DNA of 64,000 nt from Acidobacteria bacterium UBA2161 (lineage in GTDB: Bacteria; Acidobacteriota; Vicinamibacteria; Vicinamibacterales; UBA823), in contig DCWN01000002.1 of the NCBI GenBank assembly GCA_002328835.1, positions 8,666 through 72,665 on the forward strand, given 5' to 3'. Within the stretch, counting starts at the first letter, position 1. Each line of letters opens with the position of its first letter. The notes below the pieces were generated by a model. That model ran no database searches and was not told the DNA's origin. It saw nothing but the letters and a program-made list of their open reading frames with translations. The position numbers and the translations under genes were made by a program. Below are positions 52,357 through 60,585 of the stretch, one piece after another.

Positions 52357-53145
52357 TTAATAGCTACTCAACATGCCGCCGTCGACCTGGATGGCGGCGC
52401 CGGCGATATAGCTCGCGGCTTCCGAGGCCAGGAAGACCGCCAGGTTGGCCAGTTCCTCGGGCCGACCCAGCCGGCCCATCGGGATCGTGGCGACCGACTC
52501 CTTGCGAATCTCCTCGAGCGTCGTCCCCTGGCGCTCGGCATCCACCCGATCCAGTTCGTCGATGCGCTCGGTGTAGACCCTGCCAGGCGCGATGACGTTG
52601 ACGAGAATGTTCTCGCCGGCGAGTTCCTTCGATAGCGTCTTCGCCGTGCCCAGTACGCCCATGCGCATGGCGTTCGACAGCACCAGATTCGGAATCGGCT
52701 GCCGGATCGAGGACGAGGCGATCGCAATCACGCGGCCGTAGCCGGCCTGCCGCATCGGCGGCACGGCCGCGCGGGCGACGCGCACGAAGCTCATCAAGCT
52801 CAGCTGAAAGGCCAGGGCCCACTGGCTCTCGTCAACGGCGCTGAATCCGCCGGGTGGCGGGCCGCCGGCATTGTGGATGGCGATCTCGAGGCCACCGAAC
52901 TCGTCCACGGCCGCCTGCACCAGCCGCTCGGCCGTGGCGGCGTCCGTGACGTCGGCCGCGACGCTGTGCACGCGCGCACCCGTCTCCTTCCGGATCCGTT
53001 CAGCCGCGGCGTCGATGCGCGTCTGGTCTCGGCTGGCGATGACGACGTCGCAGCCTTCGTTGGCCAATCCCGCCGCGCAGGCGTAGCCGAGGCCGCGGCT
53101 CGCGGCGCACACCAGCGCGCGTTTCCCCTTGAGTCCGAGTTCCAC
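52357..53145 (-). CDS. SDR-family protein with an altered active site
   Basis: Short-chain dehydrogenase/reductase fold of 262 residues. The Rossmann motif is ALVCAASRGLGYACA, and AIHNAGGPPPGG is the NAG motif. The catalytic Ser is present in IAIASSSIRQP, but the position of the usual YxxxK reads NLVLSNAMRMG, so both Tyr and Lys are absent, as in an SDR subgroup whose conserved residues are Asn and Arg. Redox activity is therefore uncertain. The start is GTG with a perfect AGGAGG 9 nt upstream. The C-terminus (AAIQVDGGMLSSY) is FabG-like. Confidence 0.88.
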   Translation of the reverse strand: MELGLKGKRALVCAASRGLGYACAAGLANEGCDVVIASRDQTRIDAAAERIRKETGARVHSVAADVTDAATAERLVQAAVDEFGGLEIAIHNAGGPPPGGFSAVDESQWALAFQLSLMSFVRVARAAVPPMRQAGYGRVIAIASSSIRQPIPNLVLSNAMRMGVLGTAKTLSKELAGENILVNVIAPGRVYTERIDELDRVDAERQGTTLEEIRKESVATIPMGRLGRPEELANLAVFLASEAASYIAGAAIQVDGGMLSSY

Positions 53146-53169
53146 GATCGATGACCTCCTGAGTGGGAC

Positions 53170-55383
53170 CTACTCGCCGCCCGCGCCGTACAGGCGCCGG
53201 TAGGAGTCGTAGTTCGTCAGGACCTCACGGACGAAACGGCGTGTCTCGCTGTAAGGAATGGCGTCGACGAAGTAGTCCTCGCGCAAGCCGTCGGCGGCGC
53301 GCCACCAGACCTCGGCCAGGCCCTCACCGGCGTTGTACGACGCGGCGACCGGCGCGAGATGGCCGTCGAACATCCCCAGGAGCGTGCCGGCCAGCCGGGC
53401 GCCGATGGCGGCGTTGATCCGCGGTTCGAGCATCGCGTCCTCGTCGTCGCTCACGTCGCCCACGCCGACGCGCGGGCCGAGCGCCGCTGCCGTGTAGGGC
53501 ATGATCTGAAACAACCCGAGCGCGCCGACGGCCGAGCGCGCCCGCGGGTCGAAGCGTGATTCCTGACGCATGATCGCGTAGAGCACCAGCGGGTCCAGGT
53601 CGTTCGCCGCCGCGGCGGCTTCGATGTCCGCGCGGAATGGCCGCGGGTAGACCAGTTGCCAGAAGTCATCGGGTAGCGCGTCGGCTGGCCGCCGGAGAAA
53701 CTCGCCGAAGTGATTCGCGACGATCCGCGACGCTCGGCCGTAATCGCCGGAGGTGGCCAGGGCTCGGGCGGTCAGCAGCGCCAGACCCCGGTCGCGCGAA
53801 CGGCGCTCGAGCAGGTTCCAGAGCATGTCGGCGGCTTCGCGGGCGAGCCCGGCCCGCGCCAACGCGGTGGCGGCGCCCAGTTCGGGTGCTCGGCGGCTGC
53901 TGTCCGAAAGGCCGAGCGTCGGGAACGTGGACCGGGTGCGGCGACGTGCGGCGCCGGCCGCGGCGAGCGTGGCGTCGGCGAGACGCTCGGAGCCGCGAAC
54001 CCCGTAGTAGTGATAGGTGAAACGCGTGGTCAGCGACCGGAGCGCGTCGAGGGCCGCAGTGGTCCGTCCGAGCCGCTGCTCGGCGACGGCCAGCCAGTAG
54101 AGCGCGGCGGGTGCGAGTTCACCGGTCGGTCCCCGGCGCACCAGACTCCGGAGGTTCGTGGCGGCGCGTTCGAGCTGTCCAGCCTGCAGCGCGGCGACGC
54201 CGGCGCGCCAGAGGACGGTGCGCTGGTCGCCGGCCGATCGGGTGATCCGGAAGAGCTCGCGATAGACGTCGAGCCCCTCGTCGACGCGCCCGACGGCCAC
54301 GAGATAGGCGGCCAGGAGTGTCCCCGTGTCGCGCCGGATGCTGAGCGGGGTGCCCGGCACGCGGCCCTGCCAGAGATCGCCACCGAGCGCTCGCACCTCT
54401 TTGGTGCGGCCGAGTCTCACGGCGAGGCGGAACCGGATAAGTCGGATCCTCGGCAACTGGCGGTGTGACGGGTAGCGGCTCGCAAACGCCGCGCAGGCCG
54501 CGATCGCCGCGTCGTTCGACCGCATCGCGTACAGCGTCTCGACCCGCTCGAGGTCGAGTTCGCTCGGGTCGGTCGAGTCCGAATGCACGTCCGCCCACTC
54601 GTTGAGCAGTTCGAGGGCGGTCCGGTATCGCGCGCCGCGGCGAAGGCGCTGAACGAGATCGGCGTACTGATCGGACGTGAACACCGGCAGCGCACCAGCG
54701 GTGTCCAGCCGGCGCACGGCGGCCCGGGCTTCGACGAACGCCGCCGCCGACCGGAACTGGAGCTGGGTCTCGCGATAGCGCGCGAGTGCGCGATCGACCT
54801 CTCCCGCGGCCTCCCGCATTGCCGCCAGTCCCAACCGGGCGCGATCGGCGGCCGCGCCCGTTCGCCCCAGGCCCAGGACTTCCCGGTATCTCGCCGCCGC
54901 ACGATCCGATTGGCCCGCATCGCGCAGCGTGTCGGCGACCACCATCAGGCGGGGCACGTCGTCGCGGCCGGCCCGGCTTCCCACGAGCGCGGTCAAGTGC
55001 TCATCGGCCGACTGGGCCGCCCCGCGGTCGACCGCGCTGTCGACGAGCCGGCCGAGCACGAAGGCACGGAGCGCGGGCTCCGTGCCGGCCAGTGCCCCCC
55101 AGAGCGATTCGCTCTCGGCGGCCCGGCCGGCGGCGTCGTGAATCTGCGCCCGCAGGAGCTGCGCCGCCACGGGTTCGTCGGACTGGGCCGCGATCGAGCG
55201 GTCGAGCGCGACGAGCGCCGCGGCCTGGTCGCCCGCTTCCAGTTGCCGCGTTGCTTCGGGAAAGAGGGTAGGGGGCAGCCGGAGTTCGCTGGCGGATTGG
55301 CCGAGAGCTGGTGTGACCCCCACGACAGCCACGACCGCGAGGTGCCCAGCGACGACCCAACTGGCACGCTCAGCCGGGTTCAT
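53170..55383 (-). CDS. Soluble lytic transglycosylase (Slt70-like)
   Basis: Periplasmic peptidoglycan lyase of 737 residues. A signal peptide (VVAGHLAVVAVVGVTPALGQ) precedes about 550 residues of TPR-like helices that form a ring-shaped superhelix in Slt70. The catalytic SLT domain is at about residues 570-725: LVLYAIMRQESRFDP with catalytic Glu, SAVGALGLFQIMP, and PVAASYNAGEG with A/Y/N; the tail NYDSYRRLYG closes it. It generates 1,6-anhydromuropeptides. The ATG is 6 nt after TACGCT, another leaderless-type start. Confidence 0.9.
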   Translation of the reverse strand: MNPAERASWVVAGHLAVVAVVGVTPALGQSASELRLPPTLFPEATRQLEAGDQAAALVALDRSIAAQSDEPVAAQLLRAQIHDAAGRAAESESLWGALAGTEPALRAFVLGRLVDSAVDRGAAQSADEHLTALVGSRAGRDDVPRLMVVADTLRDAGQSDRAAARYREVLGLGRTGAAADRARLGLAAMREAAGEVDRALARYRETQLQFRSAAAFVEARAAVRRLDTAGALPVFTSDQYADLVQRLRRGARYRTALELLNEWADVHSDSTDPSELDLERVETLYAMRSNDAAIAACAAFASRYPSHRQLPRIRLIRFRLAVRLGRTKEVRALGGDLWQGRVPGTPLSIRRDTGTLLAAYLVAVGRVDEGLDVYRELFRITRSAGDQRTVLWRAGVAALQAGQLERAATNLRSLVRRGPTGELAPAALYWLAVAEQRLGRTTAALDALRSLTTRFTYHYYGVRGSERLADATLAAAGAARRRTRSTFPTLGLSDSSRRAPELGAATALARAGLAREAADMLWNLLERRSRDRGLALLTARALATSGDYGRASRIVANHFGEFLRRPADALPDDFWQLVYPRPFRADIEAAAAANDLDPLVLYAIMRQESRFDPRARSAVGALGLFQIMPYTAAALGPRVGVGDVSDDEDAMLEPRINAAIGARLAGTLLGMFDGHLAPVAASYNAGEGLAEVWWRAADGLREDYFVDAIPYSETRRFVREVLTNYDSYRRLYGAGGE

Positions 55384-55389
55384 GCGCCC

Positions 55390-55395
55390 AGCGTA
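55390..55395 (-). promoter_or_regulatory. -10-like box (TACGCT) 6 nt before slt
   Basis: TACGCT, 6 nt, ATG on the minus strand, with no Shine-Dalgarno. The divergent gene has its own TATAAT at 55424. Confidence 0.35.
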
Positions 55396-55423
55396 CCATG
55401 AGCGGCAGCAGCGGGGCCGGAGG

Positions 55424-55429
55424 TATAAT
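55424..55429 (+). promoter_or_regulatory. TATAAT -10 box of the large Asp-box protein gene
   Basis: A perfect TATAAT lies 134 nt before the ATG at 55564. The long GC-rich leader has no obvious riboswitch; a GGGAGG site lies 6 nt before the ATG. Confidence 0.45.
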
Positions 55430-55563
55430 CGAAGGCCTCGTCGGCCCGTGCGACCGCGGCACGACTCCTCGCTTGCGCCGCACGAGCTGCCGCGCGTCCG
55501 CGCGAACGGTCGCCGACCTCAACGGCCGGCGGGCCGGGCCGATCGTTCCACTGGGAGGTTTTC

Positions 55564-58500
55564 ATGTCCGCGTTTGCATCCAGCAGGTCCAACCCGTTCC
55601 ACAGCGTTCTTCGAGTGATACTCCTCGTGGTCGGCGTCGCCTTCATCGCGTCGGCACCGCTCCACGCGCAGGCCGTCGCGCCAGACGAGGACGGGAGCGT
55701 CTCGGTCGATCCGGAGTTGTTCGAGACGCTCGAGTACCGCCAACTCGACTTCACCCGCGGCGGCCGGTCGACGGCGGTGACCGGCGTTGTCGGCAGCCCG
55801 CTCGTCTACTACCACGGTTCCACCGGAGGCGGTGTCTGGAAGACGGTCAACGCAGGGCAGTCGTGGGACCCGATTTCCGACGAGACGTTCGAGGCGGGCT
55901 CGATTGGCGCGATCGCCGTTGCCGAATCGGACTTGAACGTGGTCTACGTCGGCACCGGCTCGGCGTGCCCGCGCGGGAACATCTCGCCTGGCGTCGGCAT
56001 GTATCGCTCGACCGACGCGGGCAAGACCTGGCGTCACGCGGGGCTGCCCGACGCGGGGCAGATCGGCAAGATCCGCGTCCATCCGAAGAATCACGACCTC
56101 GTCTACGTGGCCGTGCTCGGCAACCTGTTCGGTCCGAGCGACACGCGCGGTGTGTTCCGGTCGAAGGACGGCGGGGAAACGTGGGAGCACGTGCTCGCCG
56201 TCAGCGACCGCACGGGCGCCGTCGATCTCTCGATGGATCCGTCGAACCCACGCGTCCTGTACGCCGGGATGTGGGCGGTTCGCCGCTCGCCGTGGTCGAT
56301 CGATAGCGGCAGCATGGACGGTGGAATCTACAAGACGACCGACGGCGGAGACACCTGGGCGCGCCTGGAGGGCGGGTTGCCCACGGGCGTCATGGTGGGC
56401 AAGACGTCGGTGTCGGTCTCGCCCGCGGATCCCGACCGCGTCTGGGCGCTCATCGAGGCCGCCGACGACGAAGGTGGCGTCTATCGGTCCGACGACGCCG
56501 GGGAGACGTGGCAGCGGGTGAACCGCGAGCGCCGCCTGCTGCAGCGGGCGTGGTACTACATCCACATCTACGCCGACCCGGTCGACGTCGACACGGTCTA
56601 CGCGCTCAACACCGGGTTCTACAAGTCGACCGACGGCGGGCGCACGTACGAGCGGATTGCCGTGCCCCATGGCGACAATCACGATCTGTGGCTCAACCCG
56701 GAAGACCCGTCCGTGATGATCAATGCGAACGACGGCGGTGCGAACGTCTCGTTCACCGGCGGGCGCGCCTGGTCGACCCAGCAGAACCAGCCGACGGCGG
56801 AGATCTATCGGATCACCGTCGACGACCAGTTTCCCTACCGCGTCTACGGCGCCCAGCAGGACAACAGCACCGCGTCGGTGTTGAGTCGTGGGCCAGGCGA
56901 CTTCTACTCGGTGGGGGGCGGCGAGAGCGGACACATTGCCGTGGATCCGCGGGATCCCGACATCGTCTTCGCGGGCAGCTACGGCGGCACGATCACGCGG
57001 ATCAACGTGCGGACGAGAATCCGCGAGAGCATCCGCGCCTATCCCGATTCGCAGACCGGTCAGCGCGCGGCCGATATGCAGTACCGCTTTCAGTGGAATG
57101 CGCCGATCCGGATATCCCCGCACGATCCTGATGTCCTCTACCACACGTCGCAGGTCGTGCATCGCACGCGCGACGGCGGCCACAGCTGGGAGGTCATCAG
57201 CCCCGATCTCTCGCGCGCCGATCCCGCCACCCTGGATTATTCCGGCGGCGCCGGCATCACCCGTGACAACACTGGTGTCGAGGTCTACGGCACCATCTTC
57301 GCGTTTGAGGAGTCACCGCACGCGGCCGGCCTGCTCTGGGCGGGGTCGGACGATGGGCGGGTTCACCTTACCCGCGACGGCGGCGGGACGTGGATCGAGA
57401 TCACGCCCGACGGCATACCCGAGTCCGGCGTCGTCAACGTGATCGACCTGTCGGCCCACGACCCGGGGCGGGCGCACATCGCGGTCTACCGGTACCGGCA
57501 AGACGACTTCGCCCCCTACATCTTCCAGACGAGCGACTACGGCGCGACGTGGACCCGGCTGACCGACGGTGGGAACGGCATCCCGGCCGATCATTTCGTC
57601 CGGGCCGTGCGCGAGGATCCCGAGCGCCGGGGCCTGCTCTACGCGGGAACCGAGTTCGGACTGTACGTGTCGTTCGATGACGGGGCGCGCTGGCAGCCGC
57701 TTCAACTGAATCTCCCCGTGACTCCGGTGACCGACCTGGCCGTGCACGAGGGCAATCTGGTGGTGGCCACCCAGGGGCGAGCGTTCTGGGTCCTCGACGA
57801 TCTGGCGGTCCTTCGGCAGCTCGATTCGGGCGCGCCGACCGATCGGGCCCGCCTCTTCACCCCTGCCCCCGCGTTTCGAAGCGGTGGCGGCCCGGCAGCG
57901 TTCTTTCTCTACCTTGCCGAAGCACCCGAGGGGGAGGTGGCGATCGACGTGCTCGACGGCGCCGGCGACCTCGTGCGCGGTTTCTCGGGACGCGCCGACG
58001 CCGACGAGTCTGCCGCCGACGACGATGCCGTGACGCTGTCGCAGGGTCTGAACCGGATCGCCTGGAACGCGCGGTATGCGCCGCTCTTCGAGATCCCCGA
58101 GGGGATCGTGATGTGGGGCGGGTCGGAGGGTGCGCCCAGGGTCGTCCCGGGCACCTACCAGGTGCGGGTGACCGTCGGTGACTGGAGCGACACCCAGTCG
58201 TTCGAGGTGCGCGCCGACCCGCGCATGGAGACCACGCTCGCCGAGTATCGGGAGCAGCTCGACCTGGCCAAGGAGGTCGGGCTTCGAATCGCTGACCTGT
58301 ATGCGGAACTGCTGCGGCTGCGAGAGGTCAAGTCGCAGGCGGCCGAGATCGGCGACCGGTTGGAGCGGGCCGGTCACGGTGACGATGTGGCTCGGGCCGC
58401 GACGGAGCTGAGCGAGCGCCTCACCGCGATCGAAGCCGAGCTGACCCAGCTCGAAGGGGAAGGTGGGCAGGACGCGCTGAACTTCCCGGGACGGCTGGAC

Positions 58501-58707
58501 AACCAGTTCGTGGTGCTCTACAACGCCGTCGCGGAGACCGACCGACGCCCATCGGCTGGTGCGCGTGAGCGCTTTACCGATGTCAGTCCGGGCCTGGCGG
58601 AGCTGCTCGAGCAGATCGAGGTGACGCTCGGCGCGGAGCTGCCGCGGTTCAACGAGCTGGTGAGGAGCAAGGGCGTGCCGGCGATTATCCTCAGCCGGGA
58701 TCCCTGA
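55564..58707 (+). CDS. Large secreted Asp-box/BNR (VPS10/sortilin-like) repeat protein
   Basis: Exported beta-propeller protein of 1047 residues. It has a signal peptide (VLRVILLVVGVAFIASAPLHAQA) and at least nine S/T-x-D-x-G-x-T/S-W Asp-boxes (STDAGKTW, SKDGGETW, TTDGGDTW, SDDAGETW, STDGGRTY, TRDGGHSW, TRDGGGTW, TSDYGATW, SFDDGARW) up to about residue 720, which suggests a double propeller. A beta-sandwich and a charged coiled-coil-like C-terminus (YREQLDLAKEVGLRIADLYAELLRLREVKSQAAEI) follow. Such proteins are abundant in Acidobacteriota and are often called glycosyl hydrolases, but no catalytic residues are evident; binding or scaffold roles are possible. Confidence 0.85.
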   Translation: MSAFASSRSNPFHSVLRVILLVVGVAFIASAPLHAQAVAPDEDGSVSVDPELFETLEYRQLDFTRGGRSTAVTGVVGSPLVYYHGSTGGGVWKTVNAGQSWDPISDETFEAGSIGAIAVAESDLNVVYVGTGSACPRGNISPGVGMYRSTDAGKTWRHAGLPDAGQIGKIRVHPKNHDLVYVAVLGNLFGPSDTRGVFRSKDGGETWEHVLAVSDRTGAVDLSMDPSNPRVLYAGMWAVRRSPWSIDSGSMDGGIYKTTDGGDTWARLEGGLPTGVMVGKTSVSVSPADPDRVWALIEAADDEGGVYRSDDAGETWQRVNRERRLLQRAWYYIHIYADPVDVDTVYALNTGFYKSTDGGRTYERIAVPHGDNHDLWLNPEDPSVMINANDGGANVSFTGGRAWSTQQNQPTAEIYRITVDDQFPYRVYGAQQDNSTASVLSRGPGDFYSVGGGESGHIAVDPRDPDIVFAGSYGGTITRINVRTRIRESIRAYPDSQTGQRAADMQYRFQWNAPIRISPHDPDVLYHTSQVVHRTRDGGHSWEVISPDLSRADPATLDYSGGAGITRDNTGVEVYGTIFAFEESPHAAGLLWAGSDDGRVHLTRDGGGTWIEITPDGIPESGVVNVIDLSAHDPGRAHIAVYRYRQDDFAPYIFQTSDYGATWTRLTDGGNGIPADHFVRAVREDPERRGLLYAGTEFGLYVSFDDGARWQPLQLNLPVTPVTDLAVHEGNLVVATQGRAFWVLDDLAVLRQLDSGAPTDRARLFTPAPAFRSGGGPAAFFLYLAEAPEGEVAIDVLDGAGDLVRGFSGRADADESAADDDAVTLSQGLNRIAWNARYAPLFEIPEGIVMWGGSEGAPRVVPGTYQVRVTVGDWSDTQSFEVRADPRMETTLAEYREQLDLAKEVGLRIADLYAELLRLREVKSQAAEIGDRLERAGHGDDVARAATELSERLTAIEAELTQLEGEGGQDALNFPGRLDNQFVVLYNAVAETDRRPSAGARERFTDVSPGLAELLEQIEVTLGAELPRFNELVRSKGVPAIILSRDP

Positions 58708-58762
58708 CGAGTTGAGGCGTGAGCGTGCACCGGTGCCCGTGTGTGGCGCTGGGTGGAGGAGC

Positions 58763-58768
58763 TACAAT
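58763..58768 (+). promoter_or_regulatory. -10 box (TACAAT) of the aldolase gene
   Basis: TACAAT lies 77 nt before the GTG at 58846. The leader ends with CAGGAGAG 5 nt before the GTG. Confidence 0.35.
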
Positions 58769-58845
58769 AGCGGGCGGAACGACCGCGCGGGCGCCGAACA
58801 TGGGAGGTTGGGCGTGCGTGGGCGGCACAGCAACAGGAGAGTTTC

Positions 58846-59856
58846 GTGAAGATATCACCCGGGAAATTGGCCGGCATGAAGGCCGTATCGGACGGGCGGG
58901 GTGCGATCGCCGCCGCGGCAATGGATCAGCGCGGCTCGCTGAAGAAGGCGCTCGCCAAGGAAAAGGGCGGCGACGTCAGCGACGCGATGATGGAGGAATT
59001 CAAGAGCGCTGTGACCGAGGTGTTGACGTCGCACGCCAGCGCGATCCTGCTCGACCCGCAGTGGGGGCTCCCGGCGTCGAAGAAGCGCGCCGAAGACGCC
59101 GGATTGCTGCTCGCCTACGAGGAGAGCGGGTACGACAACACCCAGCCGGGCCGCCTGCCCGGCCTGCTGCCCGGCTGGTCGGTGCGGCGGCTCAAGGAAG
59201 AAGGCGCCAACTGCATCAAGATTCTCCTGTACTACACGCCGTTCGAGGCGGACGACGTCAACCGCCAGAAGCACGCCTTCATCGAGCGGATCGGCGATGA
59301 GTGCCGGGCGAACGACATTCCCTTCTTTCTCGAGCCGGTCGGCTATGACCCGGCCGGCGGCGACGAGAAGGGGCCGGACTACGCGAAGACCAAGCCCGAC
59401 GTCGTGAAGCAGAGCATGGCCGAATTCACGCAGGACCGCTACGGCGTCGACGTGATGAAGGTCGAGGTGCCGGTGAACATGAAGTGCGTCGAGGGCGCCG
59501 CGTCCTTCACGGGTACGGCCGCCTACTCACGCGCCGAAGCGCTCGATCACTTTCGGGCGGCCGCCGTGGTGGCGACCAAGCCGTTCATCTACCTGTCGGC
59601 CGGTGTCAGCAACGCCGAGTTCACCGAGGCGCTCGAATTCGCCGCCGAGTCGGGCGTCAAGTTCTCGGGCGTTCTCTGCGGCCGCGCGACCTGGAAGGAA
59701 GGGATTCCGGTCTACGCCAAGCAGGGCATCGGCGCGTTCCGTGCCTGGCTCGAGGGCGAGGGCGTCGAGAACATCGGCAACGTGAACGAGCGGATCAAGG
59801 CCGCGAGTCCGTGGTTCGCCGCCTACGGCGCGGCGTCGGCCGACGCGCTCGCCTGA
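58846..59856 (+). CDS. lacD: Tagatose 1,6-bisphosphate aldolase (LacD-like)
   Basis: Class I aldolase of 336 residues that splits tagatose or related ketose 1,6-bisphosphates into dihydroxyacetone phosphate and glyceraldehyde 3-phosphate. Features are ISPGKLAGMKAVSDGRGAIAAAAMDQRGSL, ILLDPQWGLP, ANCIKILLYYTPFE, PFFLEPVGYD, DVMKVEVPVN with the likely Schiff-base Lys region, and KPFIYLSAGVSNAEF. It matches LacD in length. The GTG start is set by CAGGAGAG upstream. Neighbouring ribulokinase and a sugar isomerase suggest pentose/hexose catabolism, but LacD-like aldolases are broad, and a sulfosugar aldolase is also possible. Confidence 0.88.
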   Translation: MKISPGKLAGMKAVSDGRGAIAAAAMDQRGSLKKALAKEKGGDVSDAMMEEFKSAVTEVLTSHASAILLDPQWGLPASKKRAEDAGLLLAYEESGYDNTQPGRLPGLLPGWSVRRLKEEGANCIKILLYYTPFEADDVNRQKHAFIERIGDECRANDIPFFLEPVGYDPAGGDEKGPDYAKTKPDVVKQSMAEFTQDRYGVDVMKVEVPVNMKCVEGAASFTGTAAYSRAEALDHFRAAAVVATKPFIYLSAGVSNAEFTEALEFAAESGVKFSGVLCGRATWKEGIPVYAKQGIGAFRAWLEGEGVENIGNVNERIKAASPWFAAYGAASADALA

Positions 59857-59906
59857 CGGTCCGTTCTCCCTACGGCCGGGGCGTCCGTTGGACGTCCCGG
59901 CGCGCC

Positions 59907-60164
59907 ATGCCTTTCGAGTACCGCCCGGACGTCCTGGACGCACTCGCGGCGCACGGCGTTCGCCCCACACCTTCCACTCCGCCGGCCCTGGTCAAGGACC
60001 ACGTCACCACGCTCTATCTGTACGAGTTGAGATCGCTGCGGGCGTCTATGCTCCAGGGGGAGTTCCCGAAGGCTGACTACGCCAATCGCGTCGCCCAGTT
60101 GCGCGGCCGGTACCGCCTGATGTCGTTGCCCAGCGAACGGTGGGTGGAACCGACGGCACGGTGA
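59907..60164 (+). CDS. Small conserved-looking hypothetical protein
   Basis: Eighty-five residues (MPFEYRPDVLDALAAHGV, then LVKDHVTTLYLYELRSLRASML, then FPKADYANRVAQLRGRYRLMSLP). It is soluble, with two helices rich in Arg and Leu. I have a memory of similar small proteins in Acidobacteriota, but cannot name a family or function. It lies 50 bases after lacD on the same strand and has normal codon use. Confidence 0.6.
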   Translation: MPFEYRPDVLDALAAHGVRPTPSTPPALVKDHVTTLYLYELRSLRASMLQGEFPKADYANRVAQLRGRYRLMSLPSERWVEPTAR

Positions 60165-60585
60165 CGTCAGTCCCAGACGAACTTACGGGCCTCTCTCGCC
60201 ATCCGGCGCGAATGCATCCTCTCCTCGTCCGTCGATCCCGCTCGGCACCGAATGGCCGGGCGCGACCTCGGAGTTCGGGCAACGTGTCGCCTCGAAAGGT
60301 GGTCCAGGCACCGGGATACAATCCCAGCGCATTGCCGGGAAATACAGCAAGTTCACTGCCATCGGGCTATCGAGAGTGGCGATCGGAGCCAACCACCATT
60401 GGGTCAGTCATTTAACGTGAATCTTTCAGCAGAACCCGTCTGGTCCTGTGCCGCCTGAAACCCCATGTATTGTGCCATTCAGGAACATGCGGACCGTCGA
60501 GAACCCAAAACGTCCAAAGAGTCACACCGTTTCGGTCATCGTTTCATACTGGGACAGCGCGCATCGGTTTGGAACACCTCTCTCC
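60165..60585. other. 421-bp intergenic stretch without a recognisable gene
   Basis: Between the small hypothetical gene and araB the sequence is visibly less GC-rich than its surroundings, has no open frame with family resemblance, and no tRNA-like fold. The only promoter-like string is TACAAT near 60316. It may hold decayed coding sequence or a regulatory region. Confidence 0.4.

Noticed and set aside
55564..58707. Calling the Asp-box protein a glycosyl hydrolase
   Set aside because: The repeats are clear but no catalytic acid/base pair could be identified; the name would be carried over from automatic annotation.
60290..60345. Possible tRNA-like segment (GGGATACAATCCCAG)
   Set aside because: A single short stem without acceptor, D and anticodon arms; it does not fold as a tRNA.
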